Shown: in pieces, positions 8,076-16,604 of the stretch | Numbering within the stretch: the stretch's first letter is position 1 | Layout: each line of letters begins with the position of its first letter | Origin: Spirochaetales bacterium | Lineage (GTDB): Bacteria; Spirochaetota; Spirochaetia; Sphaerochaetales; Sphaerochaetaceae | Reading direction: 5' to 3' | Length of the DNA: 39,305 nucleotides | Assembly: GCA_017478205.1 (NCBI GenBank) | Contig: JAFVDZ010000054.1 | Location: forward strand, 1 to 39,305 | Notes under the pieces: model-generated | Database searches by the model: none | What the model was told of the DNA's origin: nothing | The model's input: only the letters and a program-made list of their open reading frames with translations | Translations under genes and position numbers: made by a program

Positions 8076-9055
8076 TGCTTTCTCCTATCAGCACCTTGAT
8101 CGATTCCTCTTGGTATATATACTCCGATGAACCAGTCATCTCTGGTTCCTTCTACAAGCAGCGCCTTTCAGACCCTGAAGTGCTGACTCCCGAGGAGTCA
8201 CCTGATGGAAGATGGCATATGTTTGCTCACACCTGGGTTGGTGTTGAGCACTTTGTCTCCAATTCTGGTTTCGATTGGAAACCGATGAAGCTGGTTGTAG
8301 TCAGGGGACAGTCTCCTTTCATCTACAAGCAAGATCAGAGCTACTATCTTTTCTACGAAACACACGATAGAGATTACCAGGGACGAAAGAGGAGAAAGAA
8401 CAGAGCAAGCAGGATCTCTGTAATGAAAAGTAACGACCTTGCTATGTGGACAACCCCAGAGGTCGTCCTTGAATCAAAGGACGTGCCCTGTGCAAGTGAT
8501 TTCTCACAACCTAGAGTCTCGAGACCTCAGGTTATATTCAATGAAGGAAAGTACTTTTTATACTTTGGCTCATCTGAAGTAAAGATGTATGACTCTAAGC
8601 AGAAGGCTGCCGCCTACTTCTGCTTAGCTACATCAGATAATCTTATGGGACCTTACAAGGTTGAAGCTAAGCCTATAATTTCAATAGAGCCAGATGGAAG
8701 ATTCAATAACCTCGCTGTTGGCTCAGTAAAGGTGCTTCCATGCCTCGATGCCTTGGCTGCAATCCAGAGCACTTTCATCTTTGATGAGAAACAGGGGAAA
8801 AGCCGTTCTGTTCTCATCCTTCTTTCAAGTAAGGATGGAAGGTCTTTCAAGTTCGAACGAGTCTTGATGGAGAGCCCTGAAAAAGGGTGGGCTAGTGGCT
8901 ATATTTCCTGTGCTGAAGTGATAAGAATAGAAAATGAGCAGAGCTGGTATTGCTACTTCTCAGCTAATGTGCGCTCATCCATCCTTCCTTTCCCATCCAA
9001 GGGAGGGCTGGGGCTTTTGCTTGGACATGATAAAATAAAAACCGTCTTCTCATGA
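8072..9055 (+). CDS. five-bladed beta-propeller glycosidase-like protein (GH43/GH130-type fold)
   Basis: This 327-residue protein shows repeated Asp-Pro-Glu and Trp/Tyr beta-blade motifs (SDPEVLTPEESPDGRWHMFAH; YYLFYETHDRD; SRPQVIFNEGKYFLYFGSSE) seen in GH43/GH32/GH130-like five-bladed propellers. This predicts recognition or cleavage (or phosphorolysis) of a glycan; the exact family and catalytic residues are not secure. It has no signal peptide, so it is probably cytoplasmic. It starts at ATG 8072, overlapping the lspA stop by 4 bp, with AAGGAGG upstream. Its stop lies inside a hairpin (9041-9062). Confidence 0.65.
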   Translation: MMLSPISTLIDSSWYIYSDEPVISGSFYKQRLSDPEVLTPEESPDGRWHMFAHTWVGVEHFVSNSGFDWKPMKLVVVRGQSPFIYKQDQSYYLFYETHDRDYQGRKRRKNRASRISVMKSNDLAMWTTPEVVLESKDVPCASDFSQPRVSRPQVIFNEGKYFLYFGSSEVKMYDSKQKAAAYFCLATSDNLMGPYKVEAKPIISIEPDGRFNNLAVGSVKVLPCLDALAAIQSTFIFDEKQGKSRSVLILLSSKDGRSFKFERVLMESPEKGWASGYISCAEVIRIENEQSWYCYFSANVRSSILPFPSKGGLGLLLGHDKIKTVFS

Positions 9056-9062
9056 AGACGGT
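9041..9062 (-). terminator. hairpin terminator best read on the minus strand
   Basis: A 9-bp perfect stem (ACCGTCTTC 9041-9049, GAAGACGGT 9054-9062) with a TCAT loop. On the minus strand it is followed by TTTTATTTTA, a proper U-tract, so it would stop leftward transcripts coming from the intergenic region. On the plus strand no T-run follows. It overlaps the stop codon of the glycosidase-like gene. Confidence 0.6.
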
Positions 9063-9427
9063 GACTGAATGGATTTAAATTGGAATTAAGAGACGTCCTC
9101 AAGGGCTTTTCCCAACACCCTTTTGCTTTTTCCTGCTTTCACTTTATTGTATCTAAAGTTGTTTTACAAGCTTTATTTTTGACAGGGAAAAGTTTTTATT
9201 TGGTCATAAAAAACCTTGAATAAAAGCCTAAAATGAAGGTTTTATAGAAAAAGTGTTATTATAATAACTAAAAAATGGATTTAAAAAATTGTGTTTCTTT
9301 TGTGAAGAAAATGAGGATTGAGTGAATGATCATCAAGAGATATTCATCATAGGTAGAAAACATATCTAAGAGCATCATAAGCCCACATGAGATGGATAGT
9401 CTTTGTGCCTTATTATAAAGGAAACTA
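9063..9427. other. 365-nt AT-rich intergenic stretch without a recognisable gene
   Basis: No reading frame with protein-like content is visible. The stretch has runs of A/T, a TTGACA at 9179-9184 without a well-placed -10, and a TATAAT at 9260-9265 without a clear -35. A very short frame after it (ATG 9275, about 16 codons) is not convincing. Terminator hairpins on both sides leave room for an untranslated RNA. Confidence 0.4.
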
Positions 9428-9454
9428 AAAGCAGCCCCGCAGGACTGCTTTTTG
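9428..9454. terminator. bidirectional terminator downstream of the DUF1846 gene
   Basis: AAAGCAG (9428-9434) pairs with CTGCTTT (9445-9451), extended inward by CC/GG pairs. A T-run follows on the plus strand (9450-9453), and a T-rich tract (TTTTAGTTT) follows on the minus strand. It sits 32 nt beyond the DUF1846 stop and is its probable terminator. Confidence 0.75.
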
Positions 9455-9485
9455 TTGACTAATCATTATAGGTTCACTCAAACCC

Positions 9486-11006
9486 TTAAGTTGGATTGTA
9501 TAGATTCTTGGTTGGGAAGAGTGGGTTCGATGTTACATTGAGCCCTAGCTTTCTCAGTCCGATCTGATCACCTGCTGAAGGGATGTGAGTAAAGTGGAGC
9601 TCACACTCTTTCAAGTTAGGAAGCTGATGCATTGCCTCTTTTGCTTTTGCGTCGAAGGTGGCACTCATGGCAAGACAGATCAATATCTCATCGACATTGA
9701 GAGAAACGCCACGTCCTGAAAGGATATCTCTTTTCATTGCAGTGATAGAGTTGATGACCTGAGGTGCGATGATATCATACTCCTGGTCGATTCCTGCAAG
9801 CTTCTTGATTGCATTGATGATAAGAGCAGAGCCTGCGTGCATCAAAGCAGAGTTGTGGGCTGTTACAAGTCTTCCATCAGGAAGCTCAAGTGCTGCTGTG
9901 CAGATAGTTCCCTTATAACCGCTATTATTGTCACTAATTGCTTTCTTCAAGGCTTCCTCAGCTGCTGGAACAACCTTTCTGTCGTTGATTGTGACACCAA
10001 CCTTATCAAGCAGAGCCTTTGCCTTGTTGACTGTTTCGATATCACAGATTCCCTGTGCATACTCTGTCCTTGCTCTGAAGAAGCGACGGATTATCTCCTG
10101 CCTTCCTGCTTCTCTGCAAACCTCATCATCTGAGATTCCAAAGCCGATTCTGTTTACACCCATATCGGTTGGTGACTTGAATACACACTCTTCGTTTGTA
10201 ATCTTCTCAAGGATTCTCTTCAAAAGAGGGAAGGCTTCAAGGTCTCTGTTGTAGTTGACTGTGATCTTGCCATAGGCATCGAGATGGAAGTGATCTATCT
10301 GGTTGAAGTCTCCGATATCGACAGTTGCAGCTTCGTATGCGATATTCACTGGGTGGTTGAGAGGAAGGTTCCAGACAGGGAATGTCTCGAACTTTGAGTA
10401 TGAGCACTTTCTACCGTTTCGATATTCGTGATACATCTGGTTGAGGCAAGTTGCGAGCTTTCCACTTCCCGGACCTGGTGCAGTTACAAGCACGATAGGC
10501 TTTTCGGTTGGTATATATTCATTCTTGCCATATCCATCATCGGAAACGATCAAGTTGATGTCTGTTGGATATCCTGGTGTTGCAGAGTGAGTGTAGACAT
10601 TGATGCCCTTTGCTTCAAGTTTTGCCTTGAACGCAAGAGCTGCAGGCTGGCTATCGTAGCGGGTAATGACAACTCTTGAGCACTTTAGGCCATACTTTGA
10701 GAAGTCATCGATCATCTTGAAGACATCACTGTCGTAGCTGATTCCAAAATCGGCTCTCATCTTTCGTCTTTCGATATCTCCTGCATAGATACAGATGATG
10801 ACATCGATCTTGTCCTTGAGGGTTTCAAAGACCTTCATCTTGATGGAAGGCTCAAAGCCTGGAAGAACTCTGGCTGCATGGTAATCGAAAAGCAGCTTAC
10901 CGCCACATTCGACATACAGTTTTCCTTCACTCTGTTCGACTCTTTCGAGAATGTATCTTGCCTGTTCGGTGATGTACTTCTGGTTGTCAAAGCCTTTCTT
11001 TAGCAT
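9486..11006 (-). CDS. DUF1846 family protein
   Basis: This 506-residue protein matches the DUF1846 family (PF08903) in length and conserved blocks (LYVECGGKLLFDYHAARVLPGF near the N terminus; APGPGSGKLATCLNQMYHE, a P-loop-like Gly-rich segment, in the first half). Its biochemical function is unknown; it is a cytoplasmic protein found in many anaerobes. I chose ATG 11006 because AGGAGGG (11014-11020 on the minus strand) is ideally spaced, so the longer open frame reaching 11036 is untranslated leader. It lies downstream of gdhA on the same strand, but a terminator separates them. Confidence 0.88.
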   Translation of the reverse strand: MLKKGFDNQKYITEQARYILERVEQSEGKLYVECGGKLLFDYHAARVLPGFEPSIKMKVFETLKDKIDVIICIYAGDIERRKMRADFGISYDSDVFKMIDDFSKYGLKCSRVVITRYDSQPAALAFKAKLEAKGINVYTHSATPGYPTDINLIVSDDGYGKNEYIPTEKPIVLVTAPGPGSGKLATCLNQMYHEYRNGRKCSYSKFETFPVWNLPLNHPVNIAYEAATVDIGDFNQIDHFHLDAYGKITVNYNRDLEAFPLLKRILEKITNEECVFKSPTDMGVNRIGFGISDDEVCREAGRQEIIRRFFRARTEYAQGICDIETVNKAKALLDKVGVTINDRKVVPAAEEALKKAISDNNSGYKGTICTAALELPDGRLVTAHNSALMHAGSALIINAIKKLAGIDQEYDIIAPQVINSITAMKRDILSGRGVSLNVDEILICLAMSATFDAKAKEAMHQLPNLKECELHFTHIPSAGDQIGLRKLGLNVTSNPLFPTKNLYNPT

Positions 11007-11100
11007 ACAGTTTCCCTCCTGATTGGAATCATTCATGCGTCAGTATACATAATAATTCTATTAGCGTATCCATTGATGACTAGTAGAATGAGAAATATTT

Positions 11101-11131
11101 TAAAGAAAAGCGCCAGCGGTGAAACTGGCGC
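11101..11131 (-). terminator. terminator of gdhA
   Basis: Inverted repeat GCGCCAG (11110-11116) / CTGGCGC (11125-11131) with an 8-nt loop, followed on the minus strand by CTTTTCTTTA. It lies 26 nt past the gdhA stop. Confidence 0.8.
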
Positions 11132-11156
11132 AAATCCATTCAGTTACCAAAATTTA

Positions 11157-12515
11157 TTATACATATCCCTGGCCAAGCATTGCGTCAGCAACCTTCAAAA
11201 AGCCTGCAATGTTTGCGCCATCGATGAAATTGTTGTGTTCTGAATACTTGTCTGCTGCAGCTGACATATTCTGGTAGATGTTGGTCATGATGTTCTTGAG
11301 TCTTGCATCGACCTCTTCCTTTGTCCAAGCAAGGCGCATGGAGTTCTGGCACATTTCAAGACCAGATACTGCTACACCACCAGCGTTTGCAGCCTTAGCA
11401 GGAGCGATGAGGACGCCTGCATCCATCATCAACTTCTCAGCTTCAGCGGTACAAGGCATGTTAGCACCCTGGCCTACATACTTTACGTGGTTGTTGACAA
11501 GGTTTCTTGCATCCTCGATTGTGATCTCATTCTGGGTTGCACAAGGGAATGCGTAATCAGCCTTTACATCCCAGATTGGGTTAGCAATCTGCTTGTCGCG
11601 AGGAATGTAGTTTGCCTGTGGATACTTGTCCTTGTACTCAGCAATTCTGCCTCTCTTGACGTTCTTGAGCTGTTTTACGAATGCAAGCTTTTCGAGTGTG
11701 ATACCTTCTTCATCGTAGATCATACCGTTACTGTCAGAAAGTGTTACTGGGATTGCTCCAAGCTGGTTGAGCTTTTCGACTGTGTACTGTGCAACGTTAC
11801 CAGAACCGGAAACGATACATCTCTTGCCCTCGAGAGAAAGACCTTCACCCTTCAAGATGGCATCGGAAATATAGACAAGGCCATAGCCTGTTGCTTCTGG
11901 GCGGATAAGAGAACCACCGAAGGAAAGGCCCTTACCTGTGAGAACACCTGTGAAGGAGTTTGTGAGTCTCTTGTACTGGCCAAACATGTAGCCAACCTCT
12001 CTGCCACCTACACCGATATCACCTGCAGGTACATCAGTATCTGGACCAATATGTCTATAGAGCTCAGTCATGAAAGACTGACAGAATCTCATTACCTCTG
12101 CGTCACTCTTTCCTCTTGGGGAGAAATCTGAACCACCCTTGCCACCGCCCATAGGAAGGCCAGTGAGGCTGTTCTTGAAAGTCTGCTCGAAACCGAGGAA
12201 CTTGAGAATTGAAAGGTTTACAGATGCGTGGAATCTGAGTCCGCCCTTGTATGGGCCGATTGCTGAAGAGTGCTGTACTCTGAAGCCTCTGTTGATCTGG
12301 AGCTGACCCTTGTCGTCGATCCAAGGAACCCTGAACATGACTACTCTCTCTGGTTCGATAACGCGCTCGAGAATCTTGTGGTAGGTGAGCTCTGGGCGGT
12401 CGTCAACGATTTTATCCATAGAGTTAAGAAAAACACCCACAGCCTGAAGGTATTCCTTCTGGTTTGGGTCCAATTGGCAGGCCTTTTGATAGACCTTCTC
12501 TGTTACTTCGTTCAT
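11157..12515 (-). CDS. gdhA: NADP-type hexameric glutamate dehydrogenase
   Basis: A 452-residue enzyme that interconverts 2-oxoglutarate plus ammonia and glutamate. Family signatures are intact: PMGGGKGGSDF with catalytic Lys126, the block DTDVPAGDIGVGGREVGYMFGQ with catalytic Asp166, and a C-terminal Rossmann domain (CIVSGSGNVAQYTVEKL). Length and motifs fit the class I GdhA usually linked to ammonia assimilation (EC 1.4.1.4). The chosen start ATG 12515 has a GGGAG-type Shine-Dalgarno; the longer frame to 12533 has none. It is monocistronic, with its own terminator and a leader of about 75 nt if the candidate promoter at 12597-12626 is right. Confidence 0.96.
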   Translation of the reverse strand: MNEVTEKVYQKACQLDPNQKEYLQAVGVFLNSMDKIVDDRPELTYHKILERVIEPERVVMFRVPWIDDKGQLQINRGFRVQHSSAIGPYKGGLRFHASVNLSILKFLGFEQTFKNSLTGLPMGGGKGGSDFSPRGKSDAEVMRFCQSFMTELYRHIGPDTDVPAGDIGVGGREVGYMFGQYKRLTNSFTGVLTGKGLSFGGSLIRPEATGYGLVYISDAILKGEGLSLEGKRCIVSGSGNVAQYTVEKLNQLGAIPVTLSDSNGMIYDEEGITLEKLAFVKQLKNVKRGRIAEYKDKYPQANYIPRDKQIANPIWDVKADYAFPCATQNEITIEDARNLVNNHVKYVGQGANMPCTAEAEKLMMDAGVLIAPAKAANAGGVAVSGLEMCQNSMRLAWTKEEVDARLKNIMTNIYQNMSAAADKYSEHNNFIDGANIAGFLKVADAMLGQGYV

Positions 12516-12596
12516 AGTAGTTTCTCCCTGCAAAATAGATCTTGGTTAAAAAATCCTGTGAAATAATAGAGAAAAAAAATAAATAATGAAAACCCT

Positions 12597-12626
12597 TTTA
12601 TAAATACTTTTTCAATAATTATTCAA
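12597..12626 (-). promoter_or_regulatory. weak candidate promoter for gdhA
   Basis: On the minus strand TTGAAT (12621-12626) and TATAAA (12597-12602) are 18 nt apart in a very AT-rich region. Alternatives exist nearby, so this is only the best-looking pair. Confidence 0.3.
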
Positions 12627-12812
12627 AATTCTGCATATGGAAGAATAGTTTCTGTTACTATCCTAACAAAAGCGATATTTTGGGGTAAAATGCATAAATG
12701 TGAATGTTCTCGTCTGTAGTTTCTGAGAACTTTTTGAAATTGTGTAATATTGCTCTATGTATTATGGATATAATGATATAAGACCAAAACTGTTATATTC
12801 GGAGGGGGTAAG

Positions 12813-13412
12813 ATGAGAAAAAGCATCCTTTGTGTCTTTATTGCACTTCTTTTAGTGATGGTATCATGTGCAACAGCTACCAAGGTAGAGAGACTTGATT
12901 CAAGTGAGGTAGTAGACCTCACAGGGACTTGGAATGATACTGACGTTTCCATCGTCTGCAAGACACTGCTTGAAGAGTGTATTTCCAGCGCAAGGCTCGA
13001 TAGCTTCAGATCTGAGAAAGGGCGCCTTCCTGTAATTACAATCGGATCTTTCAAGAACCAGAGCTCTGAGCATCTTGATACTTCCATCATCACAACAAAG
13101 ATGAGAAATGCGATGATCAACAGTGGAAAGATCGAATTCATTGCAACTCGTGATGCAAAGCAGGAGACTAGAGCTGAAATCTTAGATCAGATGGAGTTTG
13201 CCAAGGTTTCTCAGCAAAAATCCTATGCTCATGAGGATGCTGCCGATTTCATGATGCAGGGCGCTGTGAAGTCCATAGTGCAGGAGAGTGGCAAGAAGCA
13301 GCTCAGAGTCTACTATGTGAGTGCAGAACTTGTAGATATTGAATCTGGGAAGATTGTCTGGACAGGAGAGAACTCCGAAATAAAGAAACTAGTAAAGAAA
13401 GGCACTAGATGA
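12813..13412 (+). CDS. LpoB-like penicillin-binding-protein activator lipoprotein
   Basis: This 199-residue lipoprotein (lipobox MVSC, Cys19) is followed by an LpoB-type domain (PF13036): PVITIGSFKNQSSEHLDTSIIT...MRNAMINSGKIEFI, then a block ADFMMQGAVKSIVQESG and the closing SGKIVWTGENSEIKK. E. coli LpoB activates PBP1b from the outer membrane; in spirochaetes the partner is unproven. GGAGGGGG at 12801-12808 is a strong Shine-Dalgarno. It heads a four-gene lipoprotein operon. Confidence 0.8.
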   Translation: MRKSILCVFIALLLVMVSCATATKVERLDSSEVVDLTGTWNDTDVSIVCKTLLEECISSARLDSFRSEKGRLPVITIGSFKNQSSEHLDTSIITTKMRNAMINSGKIEFIATRDAKQETRAEILDQMEFAKVSQQKSYAHEDAADFMMQGAVKSIVQESGKKQLRVYYVSAELVDIESGKIVWTGENSEIKKLVKKGTR

Positions 13413-13415
13413 TAA

Positions 13416-14738
13416 ATGAAGAAAGCTCTTCTTTACATAGCTTTACTTTCCTTTCTACTTGTATCTTGTACAACAACAGTAAAGTCTGAAAAGACCTATT
13501 CGAAGAATCGCTCCCTCATACAAGAGGGAAAGGTCAGTGAGGTCTTTATCGCTGCAGAAGATTATGAAGATCCTGTTCTCTTTAACCTTGATTCTGGCAT
13601 TGTCGATTTCTACAAGGGAAACTATGAAAGTGCAGTAAGATTTTTCGATTTGGCAGACAAGGAGATGGAAAGGCTCTCTCTTAAGAGTTCTGCAGAGAGT
13701 GTAAGGAGCTATATCGAAAACGACTATGCTAGAAGCTATGCCGGTGAAGATTATGAAGTGATCTTTTCAAATCTCTTCTCGGCACTGAGCTATGCTAAGA
13801 TGGGGAACCTTGAAGAGGCACTTGTCGATATAAAGCAGTCAGATTTGAAGCTGACAGATTATCAGATAAACAAAAGCGATGAAGAGAGCGATTTGACAAA
13901 GATTGTATTTGCTCTCACCCCAAACCCATTCATCTGGCTTACTGATTCCTTTGAAGGTAAGCCATACACGCAGTCCCCAACTGCTGATTACATCAGTATG
14001 ATCACATACAGAAGTCTTGGTGATGATGGGAATGCAGAAGTTGATATGAGACGTCTTCAGGAGAAGGGCATCAATGTAGAGAGCGATGATGTTAAAGTTC
14101 CTGAAGGAATGGCGAGGGTCAATGTGCTCTCTCTCAATGGCCTCATCGGAAGAAAGGTTTCACATTCAGCTCGCTCTGAGCACTTCTTCGGCCTTGTCGA
14201 TTATCTTCCAATCTTAGTTCCATATACAGTTTCCTGGCCCTTTGTGGAGAAAGGAAGCTGCTCTGTTGTCTTGACGCGTGTCGATGTATCGAATGGTGAA
14301 AGCTTTTTGCTATCCCCTCTTGAAGACCTTACAGAGTCTGCACGAAAGTCAGTGAATGCAAACTTGAGGAAGAATTATCTCAGAAGCTGGTACAGAGGAT
14401 ACCTCAAGATAGTTGCACTTGCAGCAACTAGGGATGCAGCTATCGCTATAGCCTACGAGTCAGACAATGCTTTTGCAAAGAATCTCACTATAATAGGTGC
14501 CAACGTCTCATTCTGGGTAGGGGTTGCTGCAGTTAACGAAGCAGAGGTTGCCGACACGAGAATGGCTATGTATCTACCGGATAATATCAGCATGGGAGGA
14601 ATAACTCTCGAACCTGGAATATATGATTTCACTGTAACTTATTTGCTCGAAAATGGTTCTAGATATGTCGTTCCATATTATGGAGTTGAGGTGAAGGAAA
14701 ATACACTCAATCTTCTATCTCCTCAGTGCCCGAAATAA
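13416..14738 (+). CDS. COG3014-like lipoprotein of unknown function
   Basis: A 440-residue lipoprotein (lipobox LVSC, Cys18). The first half looks helical and TPR-like (NLDSGIVDFYKGNYESAVRFFDLAD; LFSALSYAKMGNLEEALVDI); the second half looks beta-rich and ends ...VVPYYGVEVKENTLNLLSPQCPK. The architecture and position beside an LpoB-like gene and LPP20-like genes match the uncharacterised COG3014 group, which I recall occurring in such clusters; the assignment is from memory. It starts 3 nt after the LpoB-like stop. A role in envelope or peptidoglycan-synthesis control is inferred from context only. Confidence 0.65.
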   Translation: MKKALLYIALLSFLLVSCTTTVKSEKTYSKNRSLIQEGKVSEVFIAAEDYEDPVLFNLDSGIVDFYKGNYESAVRFFDLADKEMERLSLKSSAESVRSYIENDYARSYAGEDYEVIFSNLFSALSYAKMGNLEEALVDIKQSDLKLTDYQINKSDEESDLTKIVFALTPNPFIWLTDSFEGKPYTQSPTADYISMITYRSLGDDGNAEVDMRRLQEKGINVESDDVKVPEGMARVNVLSLNGLIGRKVSHSARSEHFFGLVDYLPILVPYTVSWPFVEKGSCSVVLTRVDVSNGESFLLSPLEDLTESARKSVNANLRKNYLRSWYRGYLKIVALAATRDAAIAIAYESDNAFAKNLTIIGANVSFWVGVAAVNEAEVADTRMAMYLPDNISMGGITLEPGIYDFTVTYLLENGSRYVVPYYGVEVKENTLNLLSPQCPK

Positions 14739-14761
14739 ATACAATATAACGGAGGTTTTAT

Positions 14762-15337
14762 ATGAAGAGGTTCTTATTTGTTTCTTTGTCAGTTCTCATG
14801 CTGATACTTACTGTTTCCTGTACATCTTCCAACCATAAGGTCGCTCTCAGCCAGAACAAAGGCGTCAAGGGAAAGAATGGTATAGCAAGACCAGATTGGG
14901 TTGTCAGGGATTTCTCAAACGACACGACCCTCTATGCTTCCGCTTATGGAAAGGGTAGCAACTTCAATGTTTCCTTGAAGAAGGCTCGCATTGAAGCAGA
15001 TGGTAAGCTTGCAATGTATGTAAACAATACTGTCACTATGGCTGTGAATAGAGCCTTCGAGGAAAGTGAAGATAGTGAAGTTATTGCATATCTCGATAAC
15101 TTCTCATCAAAGACTAGCGAAGTTGCCAAGGCAATCCTTTCTGGTGTAAGGGAAGAGGATTTCTGGGAAGACAATGAAGGTGGGGTCTGGATCTTGATCA
15201 GCATCCCTGCTATGAATGTAAAGGCTCAGATGGAAAAGGCAATTTCAGAAACAGCTGTGAAGACACCATCTCCTGTTGATACAAAGAAGGTTGTATCTGT
15301 TCTCAACAAGAATTTAGATGAGGTCCTTTCCAAGTGA
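14762..15337 (+). CDS. LPP20-family lipoprotein (first copy)
   Basis: This 191-residue lipoprotein (lipobox TVSC, Cys20) contains an LPP20-type domain (PF02169): RPDWV, LYASAYGKGSNFNVSLKKARIEADGKLAMYVNN and a later VWILISIPAMNVKAQMEKA block. LPP20 proteins are outer-membrane-associated lipoproteins of poorly known function. GGAGG precedes the ATG by 8 nt. The stop TGA overlaps the next ATG by one base. Confidence 0.78.
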   Translation: MKRFLFVSLSVLMLILTVSCTSSNHKVALSQNKGVKGKNGIARPDWVVRDFSNDTTLYASAYGKGSNFNVSLKKARIEADGKLAMYVNNTVTMAVNRAFEESEDSEVIAYLDNFSSKTSEVAKAILSGVREEDFWEDNEGGVWILISIPAMNVKAQMEKAISETAVKTPSPVDTKKVVSVLNKNLDEVLSK

Positions 15338-16296
15338 TGAAAAGCATATCGATAATAGTTCTTGCTTTTCTTTTGCTACTTACTTCTTGTGTAAGCTCTA
15401 CAGCCTGGACAGAAAATCCATACGATAAGTATTCAGAGGAACGATACCTGTGTGCACTTGGCTATGGCAAGGATATGAGCAGTGCAGAATTGGATGCAAA
15501 AAAATCTCTCATAGAGCTATTTGCACTGCAGGCAGAGAGCAGGAATGAAAAGAGCCTCCTCGAAGCCTTCAGGGATGGAGAGACAAGCTATAGAGAGATG
15601 TTCACAAGTAGTCTATCTACAACCTCTTCTGTTGAAGAGCTCTATGGTGTCCAGATCCTTGAAAGACAGGAAGACAAGAAGAGTGGAGAATGTACAGCTC
15701 TTGCTGTTCTTGACAAGAGAGCGGCTGCAAACCACTACAGACAACTTGTAGCTAGTGAAAAAAATGCACTCGCAGAGTTGAAAGCAGAGGTTGAAGCTTC
15801 GATTGGAACCTTTGAAAGTATTTCCAATGCAGATCTATATCTGAAGCTGATATCTCCATACAATTTGCATGTTGCAACCTATAATTACCTTGCCTCTGAA
15901 AACATGAGCCTAATAAGTCAAGCTGAGGGCGAGAGTCTTTGTAGGAAGGCCATTTCTGCTATCGTATTTGCTATCAAGGTAAATGGCGACTATAGCAGGA
16001 TCATAGAATCTGATATGAGCAAGACGCTCACATCTCTTGGCTTTAGGGTTTCAAGCCTTGGTACCACTACAGAAGCAAATGTAAACGTCAGCTGGAATGA
16101 TGGTGAGATGGGTGTTTTGAAATATGCTGCCTATGATGCAAGCATCTTCATTACAGATAAGGAGTCTGGAAAGACCTTGCTTGCGTTCACAACAAAAGAG
16201 CGCGAGATTCAGAAGACCTATTCTGCTGCCTACAGCAGGGCTTGCAAGATGATTGCTCAAGCCTTTGACGAAGAACTGAGAAAAGCGCTTAATTAA
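15337..16296 (+). CDS. LPP20-like lipoprotein (second, longer copy)
   Basis: A 319-residue lipoprotein (lipobox LTSC, Cys18). Its N-terminal third echoes the preceding gene (YLCALGYGKDMSSAELDAKKSLIELFALQAES), so the pair probably arose by duplication. An extra C-terminal beta domain (about 200-319) has a pattern like secreted LPP20/TolB-like folds. ATG 15337 is chosen (TGATG overlap with the upstream gene); the GTG one codon earlier is the alternative. Last gene of the operon, followed by a strong terminator. Confidence 0.7.
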   Translation: MKSISIIVLAFLLLLTSCVSSTAWTENPYDKYSEERYLCALGYGKDMSSAELDAKKSLIELFALQAESRNEKSLLEAFRDGETSYREMFTSSLSTTSSVEELYGVQILERQEDKKSGECTALAVLDKRAAANHYRQLVASEKNALAELKAEVEASIGTFESISNADLYLKLISPYNLHVATYNYLASENMSLISQAEGESLCRKAISAIVFAIKVNGDYSRIIESDMSKTLTSLGFRVSSLGTTTEANVNVSWNDGEMGVLKYAAYDASIFITDKESGKTLLAFTTKEREIQKTYSAAYSRACKMIAQAFDEELRKALN

Positions 16297-16315
16297 ATTT
16301 TATCAATTCAATTAC

Positions 16316-16357
16316 ATGTACCTCGCATCCAGATAGGAAGTGAGGTACATTTTTTTG
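16316..16357 (+). terminator. terminator of the lipoprotein operon
   Basis: ATGTACCTC (16316-16324) pairs perfectly with GAGGTACAT (16342-16350), followed by a T7 run. The stem and part of the loop resemble a second terminator at 21566-21597, after the next operon. Confidence 0.85.
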
Positions 16358-16604
16358 CTTTGATAAAAATCGTCATGCTCATGACCAAACCATTAAATGT
16401 ATTACGGTTTGTGTGGCTGGATAATATACGAAAGATTTCCGAGTAATGTAAAAACTTAGGAAACAACAGGGAGGTTGCCTTAAATAGAGTGGTATGATAC
16501 TTTTATAAAAGAGTTAGCTTAAACTAACTTTTAAATATCTCTTTTATTCGTAAGAGTTAAATATAATTTTTCGAATCAAAACAGATAAAAAAAGGAGGGC
16601 TCTG
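16358..16604 (+). promoter_or_regulatory. 247-nt leader/promoter region of the ABC importer operon
   Basis: No gene is visible. The stretch contains several inverted repeats: GTCATGCTCATGAC (16372-16385), AGTTAG-N6-CTAACT (16512-16529) and CTCTT-N8-AAGAG (about 16540-16555). A TATAAT (16562-16567) lies 37 nt before the start codon, without a good -35. The repeats could be operators or RNA hairpins. No riboswitch class was recognised. Confidence 0.35.

Noticed and set aside
11487-12131. A 214-codon plus-strand open frame inside gdhA.
   Set aside because: Antisense to a conserved gene, Cys- and Val-rich without any recognisable domain.
12706-12735. GTTCTC/GAGAAC hairpin followed by T5, resembling a plus-strand terminator before the LpoB-like gene.
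   Set aside because: There is no plus-strand gene upstream to terminate, and the stem is only 6 bp with a 13-nt loop.
16440-16500. Possible riboswitch in the leader of the importer operon (AGGAAACAACAGGGAGGTTGCC region).
   Set aside because: It does not match the conserved core of any riboswitch class I know; the pairing is short.
16490-16500. GTATGATAC as a NikR-type half-site upstream of the nickel-like importer.
   Set aside because: NikR sites need two half-sites about 16 nt apart; the second is missing.
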